Both the position numbers and the translations under genes were made by a program. This document shows positions 1-7,529 of a stretch of DNA of 25,265 nucleotides, piece by piece (positions within the stretch are counted from its first letter, which is position 1; every line of letters begins with the position of its first letter). The DNA comes from UBA6901 sp035256085 (lineage in GTDB: Bacteria > Pseudomonadota > Gammaproteobacteria > Acidiferrobacterales > UBA6901): positions 1 through 25,265 of the forward strand of contig DATEYP010000316.1 of assembly GCA_035256085.1 (NCBI GenBank), given 5' to 3'. The notes below the pieces were generated by a model. That model was given only the letters and a program-made list of their open reading frames with translations, ran no database searches and was not told the DNA's origin.

Positions 1-977
1 CCGGTTTTGGACATGAATCGGACGATTTTCTGAGGCTGTTCGCGAAACTCGTGTTTTTTCGGTTTGCGCGCGATCGCCGCCCGCAGGGTCTCTTCCAATT
101 CCGCATCGCTGATTCCCTGCCGTAGCAACGGCCGCAATTCAACCTTGTCGTTTTGACCAAGACAGAGATACAGCGTGCCGTCGGCAGCGAGGCGCACGCG
201 ATTGCAGGTCTCACAGAAGTGTTGAGACAGCGGCGTGATGAAACCGATTTTGAGGTTCGTGCCGGAAATTTGCATGTAGCGCGCCGGGCCTCCGCCCGGC
301 ATCACCGCCGGCAATAGATCGAACGTTTCCGCCAGGCGCTGCCGTACCGCCTGCAGGTCGAGGTAATGTTCCGCGGCCGTGCGGCCGGTCGCACCCATGG
401 GCATGGTCTCGATCAGGCGCAGCGTGAAACCACGCTCGATACAGAACTGCACCATGTCCTCGATTTCGTCATCGTTGATACCCTTCATCACCACCATGTT
501 GATCTTGATCGGATGCATGCCGGCCTCTTTAGCCGCGGCCAACCCTTCGAGCACCCTGTCCAGCCTGCCGCCGGTGATGGCGGAAAAGCGCTCGGGTCGC
601 AATGACACGAGGCCGATGTTGACGCGCTGCACCCCGGCTTGCCGGAGGGCGTGTGCGTGTTTTCTCAGCTGCACGCCATTGGTGCTGAGCGATAAATCTT
701 CAAGACGGGGCAATGCATGCAATCGCGCGGCCAGCTCGGTGAGGTTGTGGCGCGTCAGCGGCTCACCGCCGGTCAAACGCACGCGGCGTACGCCGACCCC
801 GGTAAAGACACGCATGACGCGTTCGATTTCATCGAACGTGAGCCAGTCACCCGGTTCGGCAAAATCCCGATAGCCGCGGGGCAGACAGTAGGTACAGCGC
901 AGATCGCAGCGGTCCGTGACGGACAGACGGACGTATTCAATCTGGCGGCCGAACGCATCAACGAGGCTCTTGTCCAT
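1..977 (-). CDS. moaA: GTP 3',8-cyclase MoaA (C-terminal end just off the window)
   Basis: This is the radical-SAM enzyme that starts molybdenum cofactor synthesis by rearranging GTP to 3',8-cyclo-GTP in the cytoplasm. The N-terminal cluster motif is C24-x3-C28-x2-C31, followed by the usual YCLPRGY segment. TGGEP, STNG and MPMG segments and the second-cluster motif FCETCNRVRL with a later Cys are all present. About 325 codons are visible, ending MSKTG; the family usually ends with GG, so only one or a few residues are missing. The ATG lies 5 bases past the stop of the upstream gene, indicating translational coupling in a torD / HExxH-protein / moaA operon. One oddity is that the normally well-conserved N-V-S-L-D-S-L strand reads N120-I-G-L-V124-S-L here. 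The catalytic cysteines and the C-terminal R-x-R are intact, so the enzyme is probably functional. Confidence 0.96.
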   Translation of the reverse strand, partial: MDKSLVDAFGRQIEYVRLSVTDRCDLRCTYCLPRGYRDFAEPGDWLTFDEIERVMRVFTGVGVRRVRLTGGEPLTRHNLTELAARLHALPRLEDLSLSTNGVQLRKHAHALRQAGVQRVNIGLVSLRPERFSAITGGRLDRVLEGLAAAKEAGMHPIKINMVVMKGINDDEIEDMVQFCIERGFTLRLIETMPMGATGRTAAEHYLDLQAVRQRLAETFDLLPAVMPGGGPARYMQISGTNLKIGFITPLSQHFCETCNRVRLAADGTLYLCLGQNDKVELRPLLRQGISDAELEETLRAAIARKPKKHEFREQPQKIVRFMSKT

Positions 978-982
978 GCCCC

Positions 983-1936
983 TCACCCCCCTTCCACCCG
1001 TCGGCTGTCCCCATCCCGGTCACGCGTCAAGAGAGTCCATGACTCCAGGCAGCGTTCGCAGATGCCCTGCTCCGGCTTCCAGTCGGGAGCGTCCTGCCTG
1101 ATATGATCCACCACGCAAGCCTCGATCTGGCCGGGGTTCACAATCCAATGGTAGGTCGGGAATCCGCAGAGCGGGCACAGAAGCCCGGGAAGCACCGTGT
1201 TCTCGTCAGCCTCAATCCCCGCAGCCCGTAGCAACAGGCGGGGGTTCCTGGCGTACTCCCGCAACTCCGGATGCGTCATCCTGTCCCGGGACCAGAGATA
1301 CTCGAACACCGCCTCGCATTCCTTTTGTCCGAATTTCCGATAGAGCGCCAGAAACTCTTTCTGCCGCAAGGCCTTTGTGGCAACGGTGGGTTGCTTGCTC
1401 CCGATAAGGCGGCTATCGATAGAGATGTCCCAGAGGACTCGGTACCTCTCCCTCAGAATCGACTCCTCGATGGGAGTGGAAGCAAGAGGGGTCCTGTCGT
1501 AACTGAATTCCGCATCCAACATGTCTGCGATATGCGTCAGCTCATGATTCAGAAGGCTGCGCAGATGGGGGACATCGAAAAGGCTCTCCGCTCTCACCTT
1601 TATCACGACTATCCGTCGGTCCTTGTCTTGAAAGAGATCCGCTACCTCTTCGCCTTCCGAATCGAAAATGTTGGTTTCGTCGACCTTTTCACAAAAAGGA
1701 GGTTCATTTAGGATTTCTTCAAGCGCACGGTGCAGGCCGCACTGAAAAAACAACGCGATGTTGACCGTCTTGAACTCCTCGTTCCTCGCTTCCGGCGAAA
1801 GGGCATAGAGCGGTTCGGTCAGCCTGCGGTACTGGTCTCGCAATTGGCAATCGCCCTGCTTTTCTTTGTGCTGGATCTCTGCCAGGAGAGCCTTCTCCAC
1901 AAACCGCGGATGGTATTTCACCTCCATGGTTCGCAT
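983..1936 (-). CDS. Uncharacterised HExxH / double-CxxC protein in a molybdoenzyme-maturation operon
   Basis: I cannot assign this protein (about 317 residues) to a named family. It carries H131-E-L-T-H135 in the context LLNHELTHIADML, the zinc-binding signature of many metallopeptidases. Acidic residues at E158, E159 and D170 are possible third ligands. The C-terminal part has C254-x2-C257 and C293-x2-C296, which resembles a zinc ribbon or metal-binding knuckle. There is no signal peptide or membrane segment, so it should be cytoplasmic. The chosen ATG lies 5 bases past the torD stop; an ATG at 1927 is also possible, and the frame is open further upstream inside torD. It sits between a TorD chaperone and moaA with gaps of 5 bases on each side. 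A role in molybdoenzyme maturation, for example processing or metal delivery, is inference from this context only. Confidence 0.85.
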   Translation of the reverse strand: MRTMEVKYHPRFVEKALLAEIQHKEKQGDCQLRDQYRRLTEPLYALSPEARNEEFKTVNIALFFQCGLHRALEEILNEPPFCEKVDETNIFDSEGEEVADLFQDKDRRIVVIKVRAESLFDVPHLRSLLNHELTHIADMLDAEFSYDRTPLASTPIEESILRERYRVLWDISIDSRLIGSKQPTVATKALRQKEFLALYRKFGQKECEAVFEYLWSRDRMTHPELREYARNPRLLLRAAGIEADENTVLPGLLCPLCGFPTYHWIVNPGQIEACVVDHIRQDAPDWKPEQGICERCLESWTLLTRDRDGDSRRVEGG

Positions 1937-1941
1937 GGCGC

Positions 1942-2718
1942 TCACTGCGGGAACTCCCCGGACACGTCGCCGGAGCCGCAAGAGAGACACGCGCTGTCTT
2001 CCAACGAAGACTGCATCGTGATCTCCATCCGTTCAAGCTTCTCCGGTGTCACGTCGAGATACTCGATCTCACAGGAGATGAAACGACCCAGAAGTTCCGC
2101 CAGCGTGCCGTAGTAACCGTTGCCCGCCTGTTGCTTCAGGAGCTTGGCGAAGAGGTGCACCCACTTGCCGAGGTGTTCCCGAAGAAACTTTTTCTGCGCA
2201 TCGACACAGATGGCGATCTGCTCGGCTTCGTGGCGGTGCTCAACTCCGTACGCCTCCTTGTAACAGAGGAACCGCATGTACTCGAGCTCCGCGGCGACGT
2301 GATCAACGCGTTCCCCGGCCGTGTTCTGTATTTCGAGGCCGAAGGCCCTGTAAAAACCCGAGATTTTGCTCAACTCGTTGTTTTGCTGAAGCGACGAACA
2401 GCCGTAAAAAGTCTCGTATGGCGGGCATTCCTTTGAAATCGTAGCGCCAAATACGAGGAAGTGCTCCTCTTGAATCTTGTCGAGCGGGGCGCGCGCGACC
2501 TCCTCGGCCGCGAGTCGATAGGCTTCCACATCCGCCTCGAGCATGGCGCCGTCGCGATACACTTCGACGAGCACGGACCGGGCGGCGCCCAATGTCTCTT
2601 CGTAGGTTCGCTCTCTCAGAAAAGCGAACCACTCCTCGTTTGGATAGCAAAAGGCGTTCGCGATCGCCTTGTACATGGCGCTACGTGAAAGGGAGACTAT
2701 CCGCACCGCGTCGTCCAT
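1942..2718 (-). CDS. TorD/DmsD/NarJ-family molybdoenzyme chaperone
   Basis: This is a cytoplasmic redox-enzyme maturation chaperone of about 258 residues. Such proteins bind the signal peptide or apo-form of a molybdopterin oxidoreductase and hold it until cofactor insertion. The all-helical family signature is visible: E97-C-P-P-Y-E102 after a F-x-V-F-G segment, then ERVDHVAAELEYM near residue 138-150, the DH-x3-E-x-E/M type motif. An unusual short C-terminal tail carries C244-x2-C247 (CLSCGSG). The AAGGAG Shine-Dalgarno directly abuts an upstream ATG at 2724 but lies six bases from the ATG at 2718, so 2718 is preferred. It is the first gene of the visible operon with the HExxH protein and moaA. 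The cognate enzyme is not in the window, so TorD, DmsD, TtrD or another subtype cannot be chosen. Confidence 0.9.
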   Translation of the reverse strand: MDDAVRIVSLSRSAMYKAIANAFCYPNEEWFAFLRERTYEETLGAARSVLVEVYRDGAMLEADVEAYRLAAEEVARAPLDKIQEEHFLVFGATISKECPPYETFYGCSSLQQNNELSKISGFYRAFGLEIQNTAGERVDHVAAELEYMRFLCYKEAYGVEHRHEAEQIAICVDAQKKFLREHLGKWVHLFAKLLKQQAGNGYYGTLAELLGRFISCEIEYLDVTPEKLERMEITMQSSLEDSACLSCGSGDVSGEFPQ

Positions 2719-2724
2719 AGCCAT

Positions 2725-2730
2725 CTCCTT
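2725..2730 (-). promoter_or_regulatory. Shine-Dalgarno that decides the torD-family start
   Basis: AAGGAG on the minus strand has zero spacing to the ATG at 2724 and six bases to the ATG at 2718. The second start is therefore the likely one. Confidence 0.7.
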
Positions 2731-2783
2731 CTAACTAACTCTGAGGAAACTCTGATTTATTCATCCACATGGAGGCAAACTCG

Positions 2784-3017
2784 ATGCGCCAGAGCCAAGC
2801 GACCTTCGCCGAAGCCGGTTCCGGGGCCTACCGCAAGCCCACGCGCCGCGAGCGCTTCCTCGCCGAGATGAACCACGTGGTTCCGTGGGTGGTGCTGTGC
2901 GCGCCGATCGCACCGGCATATCCGAAGCCTGAGGGCCCGGGCCGGCCTGCGGTGGGCTTGGAGCGGATGCTGCGCATCTATTTCCCCCAGCACTGGTTCA
3001 ACCTCCCGGCTCGATAA
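2784..3017 (+). pseudogene. IS5-family transposase, N-terminal fragment only
   Basis: The translated fragment shows the IS5-type N-terminus. It has an MRQ...TFAEAG start, YRKPTRRERFLAEM, VVPW, a YPKPEGPGRP block and ERMLRIYFPQHWFNL. A normal IS5 transposase continues with SDPA-x-EEAL and a DDE catalytic domain for another 250 or so residues. Here the match breaks after about 75 residues into PAR and a stop, and nothing downstream resembles the rest. It is therefore a deletion remnant. It begins about 65 bases upstream of the torD-family start and points away from it, in a position where promoter sequence or upstream structural genes would be expected. Confidence 0.85.
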
Positions 3018-3241
3018 AAAACCGGCGTTCGCGCCGCCAGCTCTCATTACGCAGGCTCAATGGTAATGAGCGCCACTTAAACTTCTTTCCCAGCCGCGGC
3101 ATCTGGCAGCTCAAAGTGCCATGAAGCGTCTTTTCGGTTTACTACAAGAGCATGTTCTTTGCAACACAATTGCTCGCCACGAAAAATTATTGACGCGCTT
3201 AGAGTTCGTCAAGTTCGTCTTACAATTAATCCAAATTTAAT

Positions 3242-3415
3242 CAGTAGTGCCCGGTTAACGCGTGAGAATACAAATTTCAGACGCATAACTCATTGAACTG
3301 CATAGCCCGATTTTCTTGATGGCGTTCAAGTCGGAGACATCTTGAAATTTCATGAAAAACCTTGGCCGCTACAGGGTTTGCGATGGATTATGAAGTTTTT
3401 AACCGGACACCACTG
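3242..3415. mobile_element. MITE-like element, 174 bp, with terminal inverted repeats and 5-bp target duplication
   Basis: The left end CAGTAGTGCCCGGTTAA (3242-3258) and the reverse complement of the right end, CAGTGGTGTCCGGTTAA (3399-3415), match at 15 of 17 positions. The element is bounded by TTAAT on both sides (3237-3241 and 3416-3420), a plausible target-site duplication. It is too short to encode a transposase, so it must have moved in trans or be an internally deleted IS. The GTGTCCGGTTAA-type ends recall those of some IS4-group elements, but that link is from memory. Confidence 0.8.
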
Positions 3416-4063
3416 TTAATTAACCTATTTTAATAATTCAAAAAATTTCAACGCCGGGAAGCCGAAAGCTCGGCGCAGGTGGGGAGATCAGACTTTATGG
3501 CCCTCCGTTGTGATGACGATGCGCCTTTAGCAACACGGCAACGGTGATGTTTATTGCGTCTTTAGATAACGTGCGCGGCGTCAAAACCCATGGAAAGCCA
3601 CGGAAAGCGCCGGCAATCCTCTGCGGGCGCGACGTTTGCGCCTCTTAGTCTGGAATCCATCGAGCCATTTCCGAGCGTATTACTGGGGATAGGCGGTGGG
3701 TCGCGAATGGTCCGTGGCCGGAGAGTCGATCCCTAATAGAATCCTTCCGCTCCCTCTTCGCTTGCCCGCGATTCTGTGGCACGGGTTGACGAAGTCAGGG
3801 TGATACCACCATCATGAATAAGTGTCCTTCACGATAAACGTTCCTTCACCCGGTTCGGCATGGGCCCGACGCCCGAGGGAAGGGACAGAGGGGCGACGCG
3901 AGACGGAACAATTTCACAACGCGGTACACGCAAGGGACGCCTGCCGCCGAGCGAGGTCATCCGACCCAATCTGAGCGAGAATCGGAGTCAGGATCTATTC
4001 ATGCTTGCCTCGGTGATCACCAAGATCAGTCGGCACACGCTCACCGGTACGGGCTATGCCGGG

Positions 4064-4162
4064 CTTGCCAACAAGACGGCGCTGGTCGCGGGCCGGCTCG
4101 ACACAGCGTACGGCATGATCGTGTGTCGACAAGCGTGCGGCGGCAACCTCGTGCTGCAAGGC
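4064..4162 (+). pseudogene. Possible short-chain dehydrogenase remnant
   Basis: Within an open frame at 3860-4183, the segment LANKTALVAG ... GGNLVLQG resembles the first beta strand and the end of the Rossmann fold start in 3-hydroxybutyrate-dehydrogenase-like SDR proteins (LxxKTALVTG ... GANLVLNG). The glycine-rich TGxxxGIG motif is not preserved, and the frame stops seven codons later. If real, this is a decayed fragment; it may equally be chance. Confidence 0.22.
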
Positions 4163-4198
4163 CCCCGGCCGCACTCGGCCTAGCACGGAGCATCAATC

Positions 4199-4639
4199 AT
4201 GGCGTACCGTTTTCACTCTCGTTTCCCTGCCCGAAACCCCGCCCGCGGCTTCACCCTGCTCGAGCTGTTGGTGGTGATGGTCATCATCGGCCTGCTCGCG
4301 GGATACGTCGGGCCGAAGTACTTCTCGCAGATCGGGAAATCCGAGGTCAAGGCCGCCAAGGCGCAAATCGACGCCCTGGAGAAGTCGCTCGATCAATACC
4401 GCCTCGACACGGGGCACTATCCCAGCCAAGAGCAGGGACTCGCGGCGCTCTACACCCGCCCGACGATTGAACCCAAGTGGGATGGTCCCTATCTCAAGAA
4501 GAACGTGCCGCTCGATCCCTGGGGCAACGGCTACGTGTACAAATTTCCCGGCGAGCATGGCGACTTCGATCTGCTGTCCTTCGGCAAGGACGGTCGCCCC
4601 GGCGGCGACGGCGAAAACGCCGACGTCACGAACTGGTGA
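4199..4639 (+). CDS. gspG: Major pseudopilin GspG
   Basis: This is the main subunit of the periplasmic pseudopilus or short pilus (146 residues). The class III leader ends at R16-G17, followed by F18-T-L-L-E22 and a hydrophobic helix up to about residue 38. Prepilin peptidase should cut after G17, and E22 is the canonical Glu+5. The mature domain contains YPSQEQGLAAL, WDGPYLKK, DPWGNGYVYK and a C-terminal DLLSFGKDGRPGG...D segment, the calcium-binding loop typical of GspG. It is the first gene of an 11-gene operon, and gspF starts 5 bases after its stop. A GGAG precedes the ATG by eight bases. It ends in Trp, as do two of the other three pseudopilins here. Confidence 0.95.
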   Translation: MAYRFHSRFPARNPARGFTLLELLVVMVIIGLLAGYVGPKYFSQIGKSEVKAAKAQIDALEKSLDQYRLDTGHYPSQEQGLAALYTRPTIEPKWDGPYLKKNVPLDPWGNGYVYKFPGEHGDFDLLSFGKDGRPGGDGENADVTNW

Positions 4640-4644
4640 GGCCC

Positions 4645-5835
4645 ATGCACTATCAGGTCAAGGCCCTGCGCGCACCCTCCGGCATCGTCGCCATTACGCT
4701 CGATGCGCAGGACGAGGCCGACGCCGTGCGCCAGGCGAAAACCCAGGGCTACACCGTGCTCGCGGTCAGGCGCGCGCGCGCGTGGCGCGGGCTGCGCTTT
4801 AAAAAGACCGGGGCCTTTCCCCTGGTGCTCTTCAGCCAGGAGCTGTTGGCACTCTTGAAGGCCGGGCTCACGCTGGTGGAGTCGATGCAGGCACTCGCGG
4901 AAAAGGAGCACGTGGCCTCGGTCAAACGCACCCTCGAGCAAATCATCGCCCATCTCTACGAAGGCCAGCCGCTGTCGTTCGCGTTGCGGCAATTCCCGGC
5001 GAGCTTTCCGGCGCTCTATGTCGCCACGGTGCGCGCCAGCGAAAAGACCGGCAACATGCCCGAGGCCATGTCGCGCTACATCGGCTATCAGACGCAGATG
5101 GACTTCGTGCGCAAAAAAATCATCAGCGCCTCGATCTACCCCACGCTGCTGCTGCTCGCCGGCGGACTGGTGGCGCTGTTTCTGATGGCGTACGTCATCC
5201 CTAAATTCAGCCGCATTTATGAGGACGTCGGCGGCAACCTGCCGTGGTTGTCGCGGCTGCTGCTGCAATGGGGGCAGCTCCTGGAGGCGCACGGGGCCCA
5301 GGTGTTCTTGGCGTTCGTGCTCGTGGTGGCCGGTCTGGTCTACACCGCCACGCGCCCGGCGACGCGGCAGTGGCTGGTGCGCGAGCTGTGGCGGATCCCC
5401 GCCGTCGGCCAGCGCATGCATATCTATCAACTCGCGCGTTTTTACCGCACGCTCGGCATGTTGCTGCGCGGCGGCACGCCCGTGGTCACGGCCTTGGACA
5501 TGGTCTCGGGACTGCTGATGACGGCGCTGCGCGATCCGTTGCAGCGCGCCACGCACGCGATCCGCGAGGGGCGCTCGATCTCCGAATCCATGGAAGGCCA
5601 CGGGCTCACGACGCCGGTGGCGCTGCGCATGCTGCGCGTGGGCGAGCGCACCGGCCAGATGGGCGAGATGATGGATCGCATCGCCGGCTTCCACGACGAG
5701 GAAATGGCGCGCTGGGTGGACTGGATCACGAAACTCATCGAACCGCTGCTCATGGTCGTGATCGGGCTCGTCATCGGCGTCATCGTGGTGCTCATGTACT
5801 TCCCGATCTTCGAGCTCGCCGGGAGCATCCAGTGA
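4645..5835 (+). CDS. gspF: Inner-membrane platform protein GspF/PilC/MshG family
   Basis: This polytopic platform protein of type II secretion and type IV pilus machines couples the cytoplasmic ATPase to pilin extraction. At 396 residues it has the normal length. It has two repeated T2SSF domains, roughly residues 60-185 and 265-390. The first carries SQELLALLKAGLTLVESMQAL and SEKTGNM; the second carries ARFYRTLGMLLRGGTPVVTAL and GERTGQM. Hydrophobic segments lie near 165-190, 220-240 and 365-390. The start ATG lies 5 bases after the gspG stop, with the MHYQVKAL beginning usual for the family. Its stop overlaps the GTG start of gspE by four bases (GTGA). Confidence 0.95.
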   Translation: MHYQVKALRAPSGIVAITLDAQDEADAVRQAKTQGYTVLAVRRARAWRGLRFKKTGAFPLVLFSQELLALLKAGLTLVESMQALAEKEHVASVKRTLEQIIAHLYEGQPLSFALRQFPASFPALYVATVRASEKTGNMPEAMSRYIGYQTQMDFVRKKIISASIYPTLLLLAGGLVALFLMAYVIPKFSRIYEDVGGNLPWLSRLLLQWGQLLEAHGAQVFLAFVLVVAGLVYTATRPATRQWLVRELWRIPAVGQRMHIYQLARFYRTLGMLLRGGTPVVTALDMVSGLLMTALRDPLQRATHAIREGRSISESMEGHGLTTPVALRMLRVGERTGQMGEMMDRIAGFHDEEMARWVDWITKLIEPLLMVVIGLVIGVIVVLMYFPIFELAGSIQ

Positions 5836-7529
5836 ACCTGGCGGAAATCTTCCCGGCCGTGGCCACGATCGCCCCCGAGCAAGTGCAACAGGCGCGCGCC
5901 GAGGCCAGGCGCACGCAGCGCCGCCTCGTCGAGGTGCTGGAGGAGCAGCTGCAACTGCCGCCGGAGCGGTATGTCGCGGCGCTGGCGCAGCTGTTCCATT
6001 ATTCCGCGTTCACCATGGACGAGCTCAATCGGCTGACCCCGGCCTTCGACGCGCTGAGCTACGCCCACGCCGTGGCGCACGAGTGCCTGCCGATTCGCGA
6101 CCCCGCCGGCGCGCTGCTGCTCGTGGTCGGCGATCCGTTCTCGTCCGACACTCAGGCCTGGGCCGAGGAGCGCCTCGCGCAGCCGTTCGCCTGGGCGCTG
6201 GCGCATCGCGCCGACCTGCACGCCTTCCTCGCGCGTTACGAGGAATCGTTGCGCGCCATGGACAGCTTCCTGCCCGCGGCCAACAAGGCGCGCGCGCGCG
6301 GCGCCGACGGCGTCGAGGACCTTTCGCTCAAGACCATCAGCGCCGACACCAGCCCGGTCGTCAAGCTCGTGCACTCGACCATTTACGACGCGCTGAAGGC
6401 GGAGGCGAGCGACATCCACCTGGAGACCGGCCCCGGGGGGCTGGCGATCAAATACCGCATCGACGGCGTGCTCGACCCCGTCGGTTCGGTGGACGGCCTG
6501 GAGTTGGCCGAGCAGGTGATCTCGCGCATCAAGATCATGTCCGAGCTCGACATCGCCGAACGGCGCATCCCGCAGGACGGCCGCTTCAAGGTGACGGTGC
6601 GCGGCCGCGAGGTGGATTTCCGCGTCTCGATCATGCCGAGCATCTTCGGCGAAGACGCGGTGCTGCGCATCCTCGACAAACAGGCGCTCACCGATCAGAT
6701 CAAGGGGCTCAGGCTCGACAACCTGGGCTTCGACGCCGCCACCATCGCGATCGTGCGGCGCATGGCCAACGAACCCTATGGGATGCTGCTCGTGACCGGC
6801 CCGACCGGCAGCGGCAAAACCACGACGCTCTACGCCGCGATCACCGAGATCAACCACGGGCTCGACAAGATCATCACCATCGAAGACCCGGTCGAGTACC
6901 GATTGCCCGGCGTGCTGCAGATCCCGGTGAACGAAAAGAAGGGGCTCACCTTCGCCCGCGGCCTGCGCTCCATCCTGCGTCACGATCCGGATCGCATCAT
7001 GGTGGGCGAGATCCGCGACCCTGAAACCGCCCAGATCGCGATTCAATCCGCGCTCACCGGCCATCTCGTGTACACCACGGTGCACGCGAACAACGTGTTC
7101 GACGTGATCGGCCGTTTCATGCACATGGGCGTCGATCCCTACAGCTTCGTTTCGGCCTTGAACGGCGTTCTGGCCCAGCGGCTGGTGCGCCGGAACTGCC
7201 CGCAGTGCGTGGAACCGGTCAAGCCCGACCCGCAGTTGCTCGCCGACTCCGGCATCGCGCGCGAGCAGGCCAAGGAGTATCGGTTCCGCGCCGGCAAGGG
7301 TTGCGGCCATTGCCGTGGCACCGGCTACAAGGGGCGCACGGCGATCGCCGAACTGCTGAACCTCAACGACGAACTGCGCGAACTCATCGTCGCGCGCCAA
7401 CCGGTGCGCCTGATCAAGGAAGCCGCGCGCAAGAACGGCACCCGCTTCCTGCGCGATTCGGCGCTCGAACTCGTGCGCGCCGGCGAAACCACGCTACCGG
7501 AGATCAACCGTGTCACCTTTGTGGCGTGA
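5832..7529 (+). CDS. gspE: Assembly ATPase GspE/PilB/MshE family
   Basis: This cytoplasmic hexameric ATPase powers pseudopilus or pilus assembly (about 565 residues). The N-terminal domain is followed by the secretion-ATPase core: VKLVHSTIYDALKAEASDIHLE, Walker A at G323-P-T-G-S-G-K329-T, IEDPVEY, and Walker B-like G392-E-I-R-D396. The His-box segment is TTVHANN. A zinc knuckle of the GspE/PilB type is present, C456-x2-C459 and C491-x2-C494, which the retraction ATPase PilT lacks, so this is an extension motor. The GTG start overlaps the gspF stop, and the last 20 bases overlap the next gene. No PilT-like second ATPase is present, which favours a secretion-type or non-retracting filament. Confidence 0.95.
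   Translation: MNLAEIFPAVATIAPEQVQQARAEARRTQRRLVEVLEEQLQLPPERYVAALAQLFHYSAFTMDELNRLTPAFDALSYAHAVAHECLPIRDPAGALLLVVGDPFSSDTQAWAEERLAQPFAWALAHRADLHAFLARYEESLRAMDSFLPAANKARARGADGVEDLSLKTISADTSPVVKLVHSTIYDALKAEASDIHLETGPGGLAIKYRIDGVLDPVGSVDGLELAEQVISRIKIMSELDIAERRIPQDGRFKVTVRGREVDFRVSIMPSIFGEDAVLRILDKQALTDQIKGLRLDNLGFDAATIAIVRRMANEPYGMLLVTGPTGSGKTTTLYAAITEINHGLDKIITIEDPVEYRLPGVLQIPVNEKKGLTFARGLRSILRHDPDRIMVGEIRDPETAQIAIQSALTGHLVYTTVHANNVFDVIGRFMHMGVDPYSFVSALNGVLAQRLVRRNCPQCVEPVKPDPQLLADSGIAREQAKEYRFRAGKGCGHCRGTGYKGRTAIAELLNLNDELRELIVARQPVRLIKEAARKNGTRFLRDSALELVRAGETTLPEINRVTFVA

Larger units (their letters stand above)
3018..4198. other. Intergenic scar between IS5 fragment and the pseudopilin operon
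   Basis: About 1.2 kb with no convincing gene. The first part, roughly 3130-3460, is clearly richer in A+T than the rest of the window and contains the MITE-like element listed separately. The stretch 3460-3860 shows only short low-value ORFs and no tRNA or riboswitch that I could recognise. A weak sigma-70-like pair, TTGACG at 3786-3791 and CATCAT at 3810-3815 with 18-base spacing, might drive the operon starting at 4199, but the support is slight. A GGAG eight bases before the ATG at 4199 is the probable ribosome site for gspG. Confidence 0.6.

Noticed and set aside
3786..3815. TTGACG / CATCAT promoter for the filament operon
   Set aside because: Weak -10 and about 380 bases from the gspG start. 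Mentioned in the gap entry but not called.
5442..7400. 652-codon open frame on the minus strand opposite gspE/gspF
   Set aside because: The translation is a low-complexity mix rich in His, Arg, Asp and Gly, the usual antisense shadow of a GC-rich gene. The plus strand encodes clear GspF and GspE.
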